A DNA stretch of 64,000 bases from Eriocheir sinensis (lineage: Eukaryota; Arthropoda; Malacostraca; Decapoda; Varunidae), in assembly GCF_024679095.1 (NCBI RefSeq), contig NW_026111283.1:248001-312000 (forward strand), in the 5' to 3' direction. The notes beneath the pieces were generated by a model, which saw nothing but the letters and a program-made list of their open reading frames with translations, was not told where the DNA came from and searched no databases. Numbering within the stretch: position 1 is the first letter of the stretch; each line of letters opens with the position of its first letter. Below are positions 13,701 through 27,980 of this stretch, piece by piece. Position numbers and translations under genes: made by a program.

Positions 13701-14252
13701 TTGTATATATATTTTTTTGCAAATTTACTTTATTTTATGTGTATTTTTGTACATATATTTTTATAGAAATTTGCGTTATTTGTATATGTTTTCTCATACA
13801 AATTTACATTATTTTATTGCTATTTTGTTTATTTATTTTGATACGAATTACATGATTATAAGTGTATTTTGTACTTATTTTTCATACGTATTTACATTAC
13901 TTAATGTGTATTTTGTTTATATATTTTTAAACAAATCTACGTTATTATATGTATTTGTATAAATATTTTGATACAGATTTACATTATTTTATGTATTTTG
14001 TATGTACATTTCAATTCAAATTTAGCTTATTTTAGCTTTATTTTGCATATATATTTTCATACAAATTTAATTACTTCTGTGTATTTTTGTATATAGTTTT
14101 ATACAAATTTATGTGTATTTTGTATATTTATATTTATACAAATACACATTCTTTTACTGGTATTTTGTTTATTTATTTTAATACGATTTTTATGTATATT
14201 TTGTATTCATTTTTTTATACGTATTTACTTCATTTTATGTGTATTTTGAATA
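10797..14252 (+). repeat. Satellite block 8
   Basis: Plus array. The part 10,797-13,530 is the inverse of 19,865-22,731 and contains tandem units of about 1,038 bp; the diagnostic motif CATGATATTTTG occurs at 11,957 and 12,995. From about 13,060 to 14,170 it repeats 52,060-53,175 directly. The switch to minus near 14,252 falls within a monomer and was not seen elsewhere. Confidence 0.9.
11957..12994 (+). repeat. ~1,038-bp higher-order unit (23 monomers)
   Basis: One period between two copies of the diagnostic motif CATGATATTTTG. The same period separates the reverse copies at 19,361, 20,399 and 21,438 and those at 28,294 and 29,331. About 23 monomers of ~45 bp fit the length. Confidence 0.85.
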
Positions 14253-14909
14253 TTAATAAAATAATGTAAATTTGTATGAAAATAAAGAGGCAAAATACCC
14301 AAAAAATAACGCTTTTTTTTATTTAAAAAAATATATATACCAAAAAACATAAAAAAATTAAATTTGAATTAAAATAAATATATAAAAAACACATACAATA
14401 AGGTAAATTTGTATTGGAATAGATATGCAAAATACATATAAAACAATGTAAATTTGTTTCAAAATATATATACGAATACACATAAAATAACGTAGATTTC
14501 TATAAAAATATATATACAAAATACACATAAAATGAAGTAAATATGTATAAAAAAATGTATACAAAATACATATAAAATAATGTAAACTCGTATCAAAATA
14601 AATATACAAAATACCAATAAAAGAATGTGTATTTGTATAAATATAAATATACAAAATACACATAAAATAACGTAAATTTATATAAAACTATATACAAAAA
14701 TACACAAAAGTATTTTAATTTGTATGAAAATAGATATACAAAATAAGGTAAATTCGTTTCAAATACAATAAACAAAATTCAGATAAAAGAACGTATATTT
14801 GTAGAAAAAATAAATATACAAAATACACATAAAATAACGAAAATTTGTATGAAAAAAAAATAATAATAATAATTTCAATTTGTATGAAAATAAATATACA
14901 AAATACACA
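14253..14909 (-). repeat. Satellite block 9
   Basis: Minus block that repeats 3,655-4,323 directly, including the long T-tract context and the J3 palindrome at its right end (14,899-14,918). Confidence 0.88.
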
Positions 14910-16159
14910 TGTATTTTGTATATCTATTTTCACACAAATTTAATTACTTTTGTGTATTTTTGCATATAGTTTTATATAAATTTACGTTATTTTATTTGTA
15001 TTTTGTATATTTATATTTATACTATATACATTCTTTTATTAGTATTTTGTTTATTTATTTTGATACGAGTTTACATTATTTTATGTGTATTTTGTATACC
15101 TTTTTTTATACGTATTTACTTCATTTTATGTGTATTTTGTATATTTATTTTCATAAAAATCTACGTTATTTTATGTGTATTCGTATATATATTTGAAAAA
15201 AATTTACATGGTTTTATATGTATTTTGCATATCTATTTCAATACAAAGTTACCGTATTGTATGTGCATTTTGTATATTTATTTTAATAGAAATTCAAATA
15301 TTTTATGTGTCTTGGTATAAATATTTTTATAAAAAATGCGTTATTTTATGGGTATTTTGCATCTTAATTTTCATACAAATTTACATTATTTTATTAATAT
15401 TCTGTGTATTTATTTTGATACGATTTTATATTATTCTCTTTGTGTTTTGTATATATTTTTTTATACATATTTACATTATTTAATGTGTATTTTTTATATA
15501 TATTTTATACAAATTTACGTTAAGTGTATTTGTTTATATATTTTCATTCAAATTTACATTATTTTATGTGTATTTTGTAAATATATTTCAATACAAATTT
15601 ACCTAACTTTATGTGTATTTTGTATATTTATTTTCATACAATTTAAAATTATTTTTGTGTATTTTTCTATATAGTTTTATACAAATTTAGGTGATTTTAT
15701 GTGTATATTGTATATCTATTTTCATACAAATACACATTCTTTAATTGATATTTTGTTTATTTATTTTGACGCGAATTTACATTATTTAATGTGTATTTTA
15801 TATATATATATATATATAAATATTTTTTTATACGTGTTTACATCATTTGATATGTATTTTGTATACATATTTCTATAGAAATCTACGTTGATTTATGAGT
15901 ATTCGTATATAGATTTTGAAATAAATTTACACTGTTTTATGTGTATTTTGCTTATTTTTTCAATACAAATTTACCTTATTGTATATGCATTTTGTATATT
16001 AATTTTAATACAAATTTAATTATGCTATGTGTATTTTTGTATATGTATTTTTATAAAAATATGCTTTATTTTATGGGTATTTTGCATTTTTATTTTCATA
16101 CAAATTTACATTATTTTATTTATATTCTGTTTATTTTTTTTTGAAACAATTTTACATTA
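14910..16159 (+). repeat. Satellite block 10
   Basis: Plus block, direct copy of 4,324-5,535. It holds a 16-monomer version of the cassette (about 705 bp from about 15,000 to 15,705). A short TA run of about 19 bp sits at 15,800-15,818. It breaks near 16,160, where the sequence jumps back to the equivalent of 4,141. Confidence 0.88.
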
Positions 16160-16342
16160 TATACAAAATAAGGTAAATTCGTTTCAAATTCAATAAACAA
16201 AATTCAGATAAAAGAACGTATATTTGTAGAAAAAATAAATATACAAAATACACATAAAATAACGAAAATTTGTTTGAAAATATATAAAAAAATAAACAAA
16301 AATAATTTCAATTTGTATGACATTAAATATACAAAATACACA
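16160..16342 (-). repeat. Satellite block 11 (shortest class)
   Basis: Only about 180 bp in minus orientation. It equals 4,141-4,323 and 14,730-14,909 and runs into a third forward copy of the J3 palindrome (16,332-16,351). Together with block 12 it looks like a truncated repeat of the preceding 1.4 kb. Confidence 0.87.
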
Positions 16343-19298
16343 TGTATTTTGTATATCTATTTTCACACAAATTTAATTACTTCTGTGTATTTTTGCATAT
16401 AGTTTTATATAAATTTACGTTATTATATTTGTATTTTGTATATTTATATTTATACAATACACATTCTTTTATTAGTATTTTGTTTATTTATTTTGATACG
16501 AGTTTACATTATTTTATGTGTATTTTGTATACCTATTTTTATACGTATTTACATCATTTTATGTGTATTTTGTATATTTATTTTCATAGAAACCTACGTT
16601 ATTTTATGTGTATTCGTATATATATTTTGAAAAAAATTTACTTGGTTTTATATATATTTTGCATATCTATTTCAATACAAATTCACCTCATTGTATGTGC
16701 ATTTTGTATATTTATTTTAATACAAATTCAAATATTTTAAATGTGTCTTGTTATATATATTTTTATAAAAAAATGCGTTATTTTGATACGATTTTACATT
16801 ATTCTATGTGTATTTTGTATATATATTTAATACAAATGTACGTTATTTTATGTGTATTTGTTTTCATTTCATACAAATTTACATAATTTTATGTGTATTT
16901 TGTACATGTATTAAAATACAAATTTAACTAATTATATGTGTATTACAAATACACATTCTTTTATTGGTATTTTGTTTATTTATTTTGATACGAATTTATA
17001 TTATTTTATGTGTATTTTGTATGCATTTTTTTATACGTATTTACTTCATTTATGTGTATTTTGTATATATATTTTTATAGAAATCTACGTTATTTTATGT
17101 GTATTCGTATATATATTTTGAAACAAATTTACATTGTTTTATATGTATTTTGCATATCTATTTCAGTACAAATTTACCTTATTGTATGGGTTTTTTATAT
17201 GTTTATTTTAATACAAATTTAATTTTTTATGTGTATTTTGGTACATATATTTTTATAAATAAAAAAAATGCGTTATTTTATCGGTATTTTGCCTCTTTAT
17301 TTTCATACAAATGTACATTATTTTATTAATATTCTGCGTATTTATTTTGATACGATTTTACATTATTCTATTTGTGTTTTGTATATATTTTTTTATACAA
17401 ATTTACGTTATTTTAAGTGTATTTGTTTATGTATTTTCATTCAAATTTACATTATTTTATGTGTATTTTGTATATGTATTTCAATACAAATTTACCTAAT
17501 TTTATGTGTATTTTGTATATTTATTTTCATTCAAATTTAAAATATTTTTGTGTATTTGTGTATATAGTTTGATGCAAATTTAGGTTATTTTATGTGTATT
17601 TTGTATATCTATTTTCATACAAATACACTTTCTTTTATTGATATTTTGTTTATTTATTTTGACGCGAATTTACATTATTTAATATGTATTTTGTATATAT
17701 ATTTTTATACGTATTTACATCATCTCATGTGTATTTTGTATATATATTTCTATAGAAATCAACGTTATTTTATGTGTATTCGTATATATTTTCTGAAACA
17801 AATTTACACTGTTTTATGTGTATTTTGCGTATTTTTTCAATACAAATTAACCTTATTGTATATGCATTTTGTATATTAATTTTAATACATATTTAATTAT
17901 TCTATGTGTATTTTTGTATACGTATTTTTTTTTTTAAATATGCTTTATATTTATTTACATACAAATTTAAATTATTTTATTGATATTCTGTGTACTTATT
18001 TTGATACTATTTTACATTATTCTAAGTGTATTTAGTATATATATTTTATACAAATGTACGTTATTTTATGTGTATTTGTTTTCATTTCATACAAATTTAC
18101 ATAATTTTACGTGTATTTTGGACATGTATTTAATTACAAATTTAACTAATTATATGTGTATTTTGTATATCTATTTTCAAACAAATTGATATTATTTTTT
18201 TTTTTTTGTATATATTTTTAAACAAATTTTCGTTATTTTATGTGTATTTTCGGTATTTATTTTCCTACAAATATACGTTTTTTATCGGAATTTTGTTTAT
18301 TTATTTTGATACGAAATTACATTATTTTAGGTGGATTTGATATATATATTTTTATTTTTATTTACATCATTTGATATGTATTGTGTATGTATATTTTCAT
18401 AGAAATTTACTCTATTTTAGGTGTATTTGTATATATATTTTGATACAAATTTACATTATTTATGTGTATTTTCATTTCATTACAAATTTACCTTATTTAT
18501 GTTTATTTTGTATATTTATCTCATTCAATTTAAAATTATTTTATGTGTATATTTGTATTTGTATTTAGGTTATTTTATGTGTGTTTTCTATATATATTTT
18601 CATCCAAAATTACATTATTTTATTGTTATTTTCTTAATTTAACTCGATACGAACTTAGATTAATTCATAGGTATTTTGTATACATATTTTTATACTCATT
18701 TACATTATCTAATGTGTGTTTTGTATATATTTTTTTTATGCAAACTAATTTTATGTGCATTTTTGTACATATATTTTTATAGAAAGTTAAAACGTTATTT
18801 TATGTGTATTTTGTATATGTTTTCTCATACAAATTTACATTATTTAACTAGTTTTTTGTTTATTTATTTTGATACGAATGACTTGATTATTTGTGTATTT
18901 TGTAAATATTTTTTTTATTCTTATTTACATTACTTAATGTGTATTTTGTTTATATATTTTTTTACAAATTTACGTTATTATATGTGTATTTGTTAAAAAT
19001 ATTTTGAAACGAATTTACTTTATTTTATGTATTTTGTATAAATATTTCAATTCAAATTTTGCTTATTTTGTGTGTATTTTGTATATCTATTTTCATACAA
19101 ATTTAATTACTTCTGTGTATTTTTTAATATAGTTTTATACAAATTTACGTTATTTTATGTGCATTTTGTATATTTATATTTATACAAATACACATTCTCT
19201 TATTGGTATTTTGTTTATTTATATTTATACGAATTTACTTTATTTTATGTGTATTTTGTATACATTTTTGATTCGTATTTACTTAATTTTATTTGTAT
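16343..19298 (+). repeat. Satellite block 12
   Basis: Plus array. 16,343-16,760 repeats 4,324-4,740 directly. 16,930-17,600 is another run of the 15-monomer order. 18,540-18,760 carries an irregular segment whose inverse is at 54,640-54,850. The switch to minus near 19,298 was not seen elsewhere. Confidence 0.88.
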
Positions 19299-22200
19299 AC
19301 AAAATACATATCAAATAATGTAAATTCGTGTCAAAATAAATAAACAAAATATCATGAAAAGAATGTGTATTTGTATGAAAATAGATAATAGATAATAAAT
19401 TTGTATAAAATATATATGCAAGATACACATTAAATAATCTAAATATGTATAAAAAAGTGTATACAAGAAACAAATAGAATAATGTAACATCGTATCAAAA
19501 TAAATACACCGAATATTAATAAAATAATGTAAATTTGTATGAAAATAAAGATGCAAAATTCCCATAAAATAGCGCATTTCTTAAAAAAATATATATATAC
19601 CAAAATACACATAAAATATTTAAATTTGCATTGAAATAAATATACAAAATGCACATAAAATAAGGTAAATTTGTATTGAAAGAGATATGCAAAAATACAT
19701 ATAAAACAATGTAAATTTGTTTCAAAATATATATACGAATACAAATAAAAAAACGTAGATTTCTATAAAAATATATATACAAAATACACATAAAATTAAG
19801 TAAATACTTATAAAAAAATGTATACAAAAAACACATAAAATAATGTAATTTCTAATTAAAATAAATGTAAATTTGAATGAAAATATATAAACAAATACAC
19901 TTAAAATAACGTAAATTTGTATAAAATATATATGCAAGATACACATTAAATAATATAAATGTGTATAAAAAAATATATACAAAAAACAAATAGAATAATG
20001 TAAAATCGTATCAAAATAAATACACAGAATATCAATAAAATAAAGTAAATTTGTATGAAAATAAAGATGCAAAATTCCCAAAAATTATCGCATTTTTTAT
20101 AAAAATATATATACCAAAGTACACATAAATTTTTAAATTTGTATTGAAATAAATATACAAAATGCATATACAGTAAGGTAAATTTGTATTAAAAGAGATA
20201 TAAAAAATTTCATATAAAACAATGTAAATTTGTTTCAAAATATATATACGAATACACATAAAATAAAGTAGATTTCTATAGAAATATATATACAAAATAC
20301 ATATGAAATTATGTAAATACGTATAAAAATATATATACAAAATACATATCAAATAATGTAAATTCGTGTCAAAATAAATAAACAAAATATCATGAAAAGA
20401 ATGTGTATTTGAATGAAAATAGATAATAGATAATACATTTGTATAAAATATATATGCAAGATACACATTAAATAATGTAAATATGAATAAAAAAGTATAT
20501 ACAAAAAACAAATAGAATAATGTAACATCGTATCAAAATAAATACACCAATTATTAATAAAATAATGTAAATTTGTATGAAAATAAAGATGCAAAATGCC
20601 CACAAAATAGCGCATTTCTTATAAAAATATATATACCAAAATACACATAAAATATTTAAATTTGCATTGAAATAAATATACAAAATGAACATACAATAAG
20701 GTAAATTTGTATTGAAAGAGATATGCAAAAATACATATAAAACAATGTAAATTTGTTTCAAAATATATATATACGAATACAAATAAAAAAACGTAGATTT
20801 CTATAAAATATATATATACAAAATACACATAAAATTAAGTAAATACGTATAAAAAAACGTATACAAAATACACATAAAATAATGTAATTTCGAATTAAAA
20901 TAAATGTAAATTTGAATGAAAATATATAAACAAATACACTTAAAATAACGTAAATTTGTATAAAATATATATGCAAGATACACATTAAATAATGTATATG
21001 TGTATAAAAAAATATATACAAAAAACAAACAGAATAATGTAAAATCGTATCAAAATAAATACACAGAATATCAATAAAATAATGTAAATTTGTATGAAAA
21101 TAAAGATGCAAAATTCCCAAAAATTATCGTATTTTTATGAAAATATATATACCAAAATACACATAAAATATTTAAATTTGTATTGAAATAAATATACAAA
21201 ATGCATATACAGTAAGGTAAATTTGTATTAAAAGAGATATTCAAAAATACATATAAAACAATGTAAATTTGTTTCAAAATATATATACGAATACACATAA
21301 AATAAAGTAGATTTCTAAAGAAATATATATACAAAATACATATGAAATTATGTAAATACGTATAAAAATATATATACAAAATACATATCAAATAATGTAA
21401 ATTCGTGTCAAAATAAATAAACAAAATATCATGAAAAGAATGTGTATTTTTATGAAAATAGATAATAGATAATAAATTTGTATAAAATATATATGCAAGA
21501 TACACATTAAATAATGTAAATATGTATAAAAAAGTATATACAAGAAACAAATAGAATAATGTAAAATCGTATCAAAATAAGTACACCGAATATTAATAAA
21601 ATAATGTAAATTTGTATGAAAATAAAGATGCAAAATTCCCATAAAATAGCGCACTTCTTATAAAAATATATATACCAAAATAAACATAAAATATTTAAAT
21701 TTGTATTGAAAGAAATATACAAAATGCACATACAATAAGGTAAATTTGTATTGAAAGAGATATGCAAAAATACATATAAAACAATGTAAATTTGTTTTAA
21801 AAATATATATACGAATACAAATAAAAAAACGTAGATTTCTATAAAAATATATATACAAAATACATATAAAATTAAGTAAATACGTATAAAAAAATGTATA
21901 CAAAATACACATAAAATAATGTAAATTCGATTTAAAATAAATAAACAAAATACCAATAAAAGAATGTGTATTTGGATAAATATAAATATACAAAATACAT
22001 ATACAAAATAAACATAAAATAAGGAAGATTTGTAATAAAATATATGTACAAAATACACATAAAATAATGTAAATTTATATGAAAATATATATACAAATAC
22101 ATATAAAATACCATGAATTTGTATAAAAATATATATTCAAAACAAATATTAAATAATGTAAAAGCGTATAAAAATATATATACAAAGTACATATAAAATA

Positions 22201-22731
22201 ATGGAAATTCGTATCCATATAAATCAACAAAACACCAATAAAATAATATATATTTGAATGAAAATAAATTTACAAAATACACATAACATAACTAAAATTT
22301 GTATTAAAATATATACAAAAATACATAAAAATAATTTGAGTTTGTAGGAAAATAGATATACAAAATACACATAAAACTAGGTAAATTTCTTTTGAAATGT
22401 ATATACAAAATAGCCATAAGATATTGTAAATTTGTGTCAAAATATATAAACAAATACACATAAAATAACGTAAATTTGTATGAAAAATATATACAAAATA
22501 CACATAGAATAATGTCAATTCGTATCAAAATGAATGAGCAGAATATCAATAAAATAATGTAAATTTGTATGAAAATAAAGATGCAAAATACCCAAAAAAT
22601 AAAGCATATGTTTATAAAAATACAGATACAAAAATACACATCGAATAATTAAATTTGTATTAAAATTAATATACAAAATGCGTATATAATAAGATAAATT
22701 TGTATTTAAAAAAATATGCAACATACACGTT
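19299..22731 (-). repeat. Satellite block 13
   Basis: Minus array with three copies of the diagnostic ~1,038-bp motif. It is the inverse of 10,797-13,530 (from 19,865). It is also a direct relative of 27,981-30,434, and its end repeats 90-1,892. It ends at junction J1 (22,721-22,740). Confidence 0.9.
19361..21437 (-). repeat. Two tandem ~1,038-bp higher-order units
   Basis: The reverse diagnostic motif (GAATGTGTAT after the CATGA core) lies at 19,361, 20,399 and 21,438, giving steps of 1,038 and 1,039 bp. The monomer variants between these points recur in the same order with few differences. Confidence 0.88.
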
Positions 22732-23762
22732 TACTCATACAAATTTATATTATTTTATTGGTATTTTGTTTATTTATTTTGATACAAATTACATGATTAT
22801 ATGTGTATTTTGTACACACTTTTTTATACGTATTTACATTATTTAATGTGTATTTTGTTTATATATTTTCATACAAATTTACGTTATTATATGTGTATTT
22901 GAATAAATATTTTGATACAAATTTACTTTATTTCATGTATTTTGTATATATATTTCAATTCAAATTTAGCTTATTTTGTGTGTATTTTGTATATATTTTC
23001 ATACAAATTTAATTACTTCTGTGTATTTTTGTATATAGTTTTATATAAATTTACGTTATTTTATGTGTATTTTGTATATCTATATTTATACAAATACACA
23101 TTCTTTTATTGGTATTTTGTTTATTTATTTTGATACGAATTTACATTATTTTATGTGAATTTTGTATACATTTTTTTATACGTATTTACTTCATTTTATG
23201 TGTATTTTGTATATATATATTTAAAGAAATCTACGTTATTTTATGTGTATTCGTATACATATTTTAAAACAAACTTACATTGCTTTATATGTATTTTGCA
23301 TATCTATTTTAATACAAATTTACCTTATTGTATGTGTTTTTATATATTTATTTTAATACAAATCTAATTTTTTGATGTGTATTTTGGTATATATATTTTT
23401 ATAAATAAAAAAAATTCGTTATTTTATGGGTATTTTGACTCTTTATTTTCATACAAATTTACATTATTTTATTAATATTCTGTGTATTTATTTTGATACG
23501 ATTTTACATTATTCTATTTGTGTTTTGTATATATTTTTTTATACAAATTTACGTTATTTTAAGTGTATTTGTTTATGTATTTTCATTCAAATTTACATTA
23601 TTTTATGTGAGTTTTGTATATGTATTTCCATACAAATTTACCTAATTTTATGTGTATTTTGTATATTTATTTTCATACAAATTTAAAATATTTTTGTGTA
23701 TTTTTGTATATAGTTTGATACAAATTTAGGTTATTTTATGTGTATTTTGAATATCTATTAAA
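22732..23762 (+). repeat. Satellite block 14
   Basis: Plus block between J1 and J4 (23,746-23,765). It is the inverse of 9,780-10,796 and largely a direct copy of 1,893-2,760, 36,860-37,900, 39,093-40,110 and 49,620-50,630. A short TA run of about 19 bp lies at its right edge (23,761-23,779). Confidence 0.9.
23067..23741 (+). repeat. 15-monomer higher-order cassette (~675 bp)
   Basis: One full turn of the variant order, from the monomer ending ACACATTCTTTTATTG to its next relative. Recognisable members in order include one with GATACGAATTTAC, one with ATACGTATTTACTTC, one with TATAGAAATCTACG, one starting GTATTCG, one with GCATATCTATTTCAATAC, one with GCATCTTTATTTTC and one starting ATTCTGTG. 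Confidence 0.85.
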
Positions 23763-26700
23763 TATATATATATATATACAAAATACATATGAAATTATGT
23801 AAATACGTATTAAAATATATATACAAAATACATATAAAATAATGTATATTCGTGTCAAAATAAATAAACAAAATATCATGAAAAGAATGTGTATTTGTAT
23901 GAAAATAGATAATAGATAATAAATTTGTATAAAATATATATGCAAGATACACATTAAATAATGTAAATATGTATAAAAAGTAAATACAAAAAACAAATAG
24001 AATAATGTAAAATCGTATCAAAATAAATACTCCGAATATTAATAAAATAATGTAAATTTGTATGAAAATAAAGATGCAAAATTCTTATAAAACAGCGCAT
24101 TTCTTATAAAAATATTTATACCAAAATACACATAAAATTTTTAAATTTGTATTGAAATAAATATACAAAATGCACATACAATAAGGTAAATTTGTATTGA
24201 AAGAGATATGCAAAAATACATATAAAACAATGTAAATTTGTTTCAAAATATATATACGAATACAAATAAAAAAACGTAGATTTCTATAAAAATATATATA
24301 CAAAATACACATAAAATTAAGTAAATACGTATAAAAAAACGTATACAAAATACACATAAAATAATGTAAATTCGAATTAAAATAAATAAACAAAATACCA
24401 ATAAAAGAATGTGTATTTGGATAAATATAAATATACAAAATACACATACAAAATAAACATAAAATAAGCTAGATTTGTAATAAAATATATGTACTAAATA
24501 CACATACAATAATGTAAATTTATATGAAAATATATATACAAATACACATAAAATACCATGAATTTGTATAAAAATATATATTCAAAATAAATATTAAATA
24601 ATGTAAGAGCGTATAAAAATATATATACAAAGTACATATAAAATGAAAATTAAGATGCAAAATACCTATAAAATAACGCATATTTTATAAAATTATTGAT
24701 ACCAAAATACATATAAAATATTTGAACTTGTATTAAAATAAATATACAAAATGCACATACAATAAGGTAAATTTGTATTGAAATAGATATGCAAAATACA
24801 TATAAAATAATGTAAATTTGTTTCAAAATATATATACGAATACACATAAAATAACGTAGATTTCTATAAAAATACATATACAAAATACATATAAAATTAA
24901 GTAAATACGTATAAAAAAATGTAGACAAAATACACATAAAATAATGTAAATTCGTATAAATGTAAATAAACAATATACCAATAAAAGAATGTGTATTTGT
25001 ATAAATATAAATATACAAAATGCACATAAAATTACGTAAATTTATATAAAACTATATACATAAAATAACGCAAATTTCTATAAAAATATATGTACAAAAA
25101 TGAACATTAAATAAATTTGCATAAAAATATATATACAAAACACACATTAGATAATGTAAATGAGTATAAAAATATGTATACAAAATACCTATGAAATAAT
25201 CTAAATTCGTATCGAATTAAATTAAGAAATACCAATAAAATAATGTAATTTTGGATGAAAATATATATACAAAATACACATAAAATAACCTAAATACAAA
25301 TACAAATATACACATAAAATAATTTAAAATTGAATGAAATAAATATACAAAATAAACATAAAATAAGGAAAATTTGTAATGAAATATATGAAAAAATACA
25401 CATAAAATAACATAAATTTGTATGAAAATATATATACAAATACACATTAAATAACATGAATTTGTATAAAATTTGTATCAAAATATATACTTATACACAC
25501 AATAAAATAACGTAATTTTTTATGAAAATGTATATACAAAATACACATAAAATAATTTAAATACGTAGAAAAATATATATACAAAAAAACACAAAATAAT
25601 GTAAATATGTATGAAAATATATAAACAAATACACATAAAATAATGTAAATTTTGATAAAATATATATACAAAATGAACATTAAATAATGTAAATATATAT
25701 ATATATATAAAAATATATACAAAAAACACATAGAATAATGTTAAATCGTATCAAAATAAATAAAGAGAATATCAATAAAATAATGTAAATTTGTATGAAA
25801 ATAAAGATGCAAAATATCCATATAATAACGCATATTTGCATAAAAATATATATACAAAAATACATATAAAATAATTAAATTTGTATTAAAATAAATATAC
25901 AAAATGCACGTACAATAAAGTAAATTTGTATTGAAATAGATATGCAAAATACACATTAATAATGTAAATTTGTATCAAAATATATATACGAATACTCATA
26001 AAATAGAGTAAATTTCTATGAAAATATACATACAAAATAGATATACAAAATACACATATAACTAGTTAAATTTGTATTTAAATACATGTACAAAAAACAC
26101 ATAAAATAATGTAGATTTGTATGAAATGAAAACAAATATATTTTATATAAAATATATATACACAATACACATAGAATAATGTAAAATCAAATCAAAATAA
26201 ATACACAGAATATCAATAAAATAATGTAAATTTGTATGAAAATAAAGATGCAAAATACCCATAAAATAAAGCATATTTTTATAAAAATATATATACAAAA
26301 ATACACATAGATTAATCAAATTTGTATTAAAATTAATATACAAAATGCACATACACTAAGGTAAATTTGTATTAAAAAAATATGCAAAATACACATAAAA
26401 CAATGTAAATTTGTTTCAAAATATATATACGAATACACACAAAATAACGCAGATTTCTATAGAAATATATATACAAAATACACTTGAAATAATGTAAATA
26501 CGTATAAAAATATATTTACAAAATACACATTAAATAATGTTAATTCATGTCAAAATAAATAGACAAAATATCATGAAAAGAATGTGTATGTGTATGAAAA
26601 TAGATATACAAAATACACATAAAATAACTTAAATTTGTATAAAACTATATACAAAAATACAAAAAAATAATTTAAACTTGTATGAAAATAAATATACAAA

Positions 26701-27364
26701 AAACATATAAAATTAGGTAAATTTGTATTGAAATACATATACAAAATACACATAAAATAATGTAAATTTGAATGAAAATATATAAACATATAGACTTAAA
26801 ATAACGTAAATTTGTATCAAATATATATACAAAAAACACATTAAATAATGTAAATATGTATAAAAAAATATATACAAAACAAAAATAAAATAATGTAAAA
26901 TCGTATCAAAATAATTACAGGAAATATTAATAAAATAATGTAAATTTGTATGAAAATTAAGATGCTAAATACCCATAAAATAACGCATTTTTTATAAAAA
27001 TATATATACGAAAAAACATAAAATATTTGATTTTGTATTAAAATAAATAGATATACAAAATAATCATAAAATAAGCTAAATTTCAATTGAAATATATATA
27101 CAAAATACATAAAATAATGTAAATTTCTATCAAAATAATTATACAAATACACATATAATAACGTAAATTTGTATAAAAATATATAAACAAAATACACATT
27201 AAATAATGTAAATACGTATAAAAAAATGTACAAAATACACAAATAATCATGTAATTCGTATCAAAATGAATAGATAAAATACCAATAAAATAATGTACAT
27301 TTCTATGAGAAAACATATAGAAAATACACATAAATAACGCAAATATCAATAAAAATATATATAA
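23763..27364 (-). repeat. Satellite block 15
   Basis: Minus array. Its part up to about 26,350 is the right arm of the large inverted duplication with 6,858-9,779. It preserves the empty site of the SINE near 24,290. The segment 24,650-25,350 also matches 54,186-54,857 directly. Monomers at 25,050-25,750 are irregular, as in the left arm. Confidence 0.9.
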
Positions 27365-27980
27365 TATAATATATTTATTTACATATTTAAAATATTTAAT
27401 GTATATTTTGTATATATATTTTATCCAAATTTTCGTTATTTTATATGTATTTGTTTATATATTTTCATACAAATTTACCTTATTTTATGTGAGTTTTGTA
27501 TATGTATTTCAATACAAATTTGCCTAACTTTATGTGTATTTTGCATATCTATTTTCAAACAAATTTAAATTATTTTTGTGTATTTTTGTATATATTTTTA
27601 TACAAATTTTAGTTATTTTTTTTGTATATATATTTTCCTACAAATATACATTCTTTTATTGGAATTTTGTGTATTTAATTTTTTACGAATTTACATTATT
27701 TTATGTGTATTTTGTATATATATTTGTATATATATTTAAATTATTTTATGTGTATTTTATATATACATTTTCATAAAAATTTACGTTATTTTTTTGTGTG
27801 TATTCGTATATATTTTGAAACAAATTTTATACAAATTCATGTTATTTTATGTGTATTCTTACATATATTTTATTACAAATTTACCTTATTTTATGTTTAT
27901 TTTGTATATTTATTTCAATCAATATAATCAAATTTAAATTTATTGTATATGCATTTTGTATATTAATTTTAATACAAATT
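27365..27980 (+). repeat. Satellite block 16 (diverged monomers)
   Basis: A short plus block of irregular monomers, most like those at 7,500-7,890. Both boundaries (near 27,365 in a TA-rich stretch and near 27,980) were not seen elsewhere. Confidence 0.83.
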
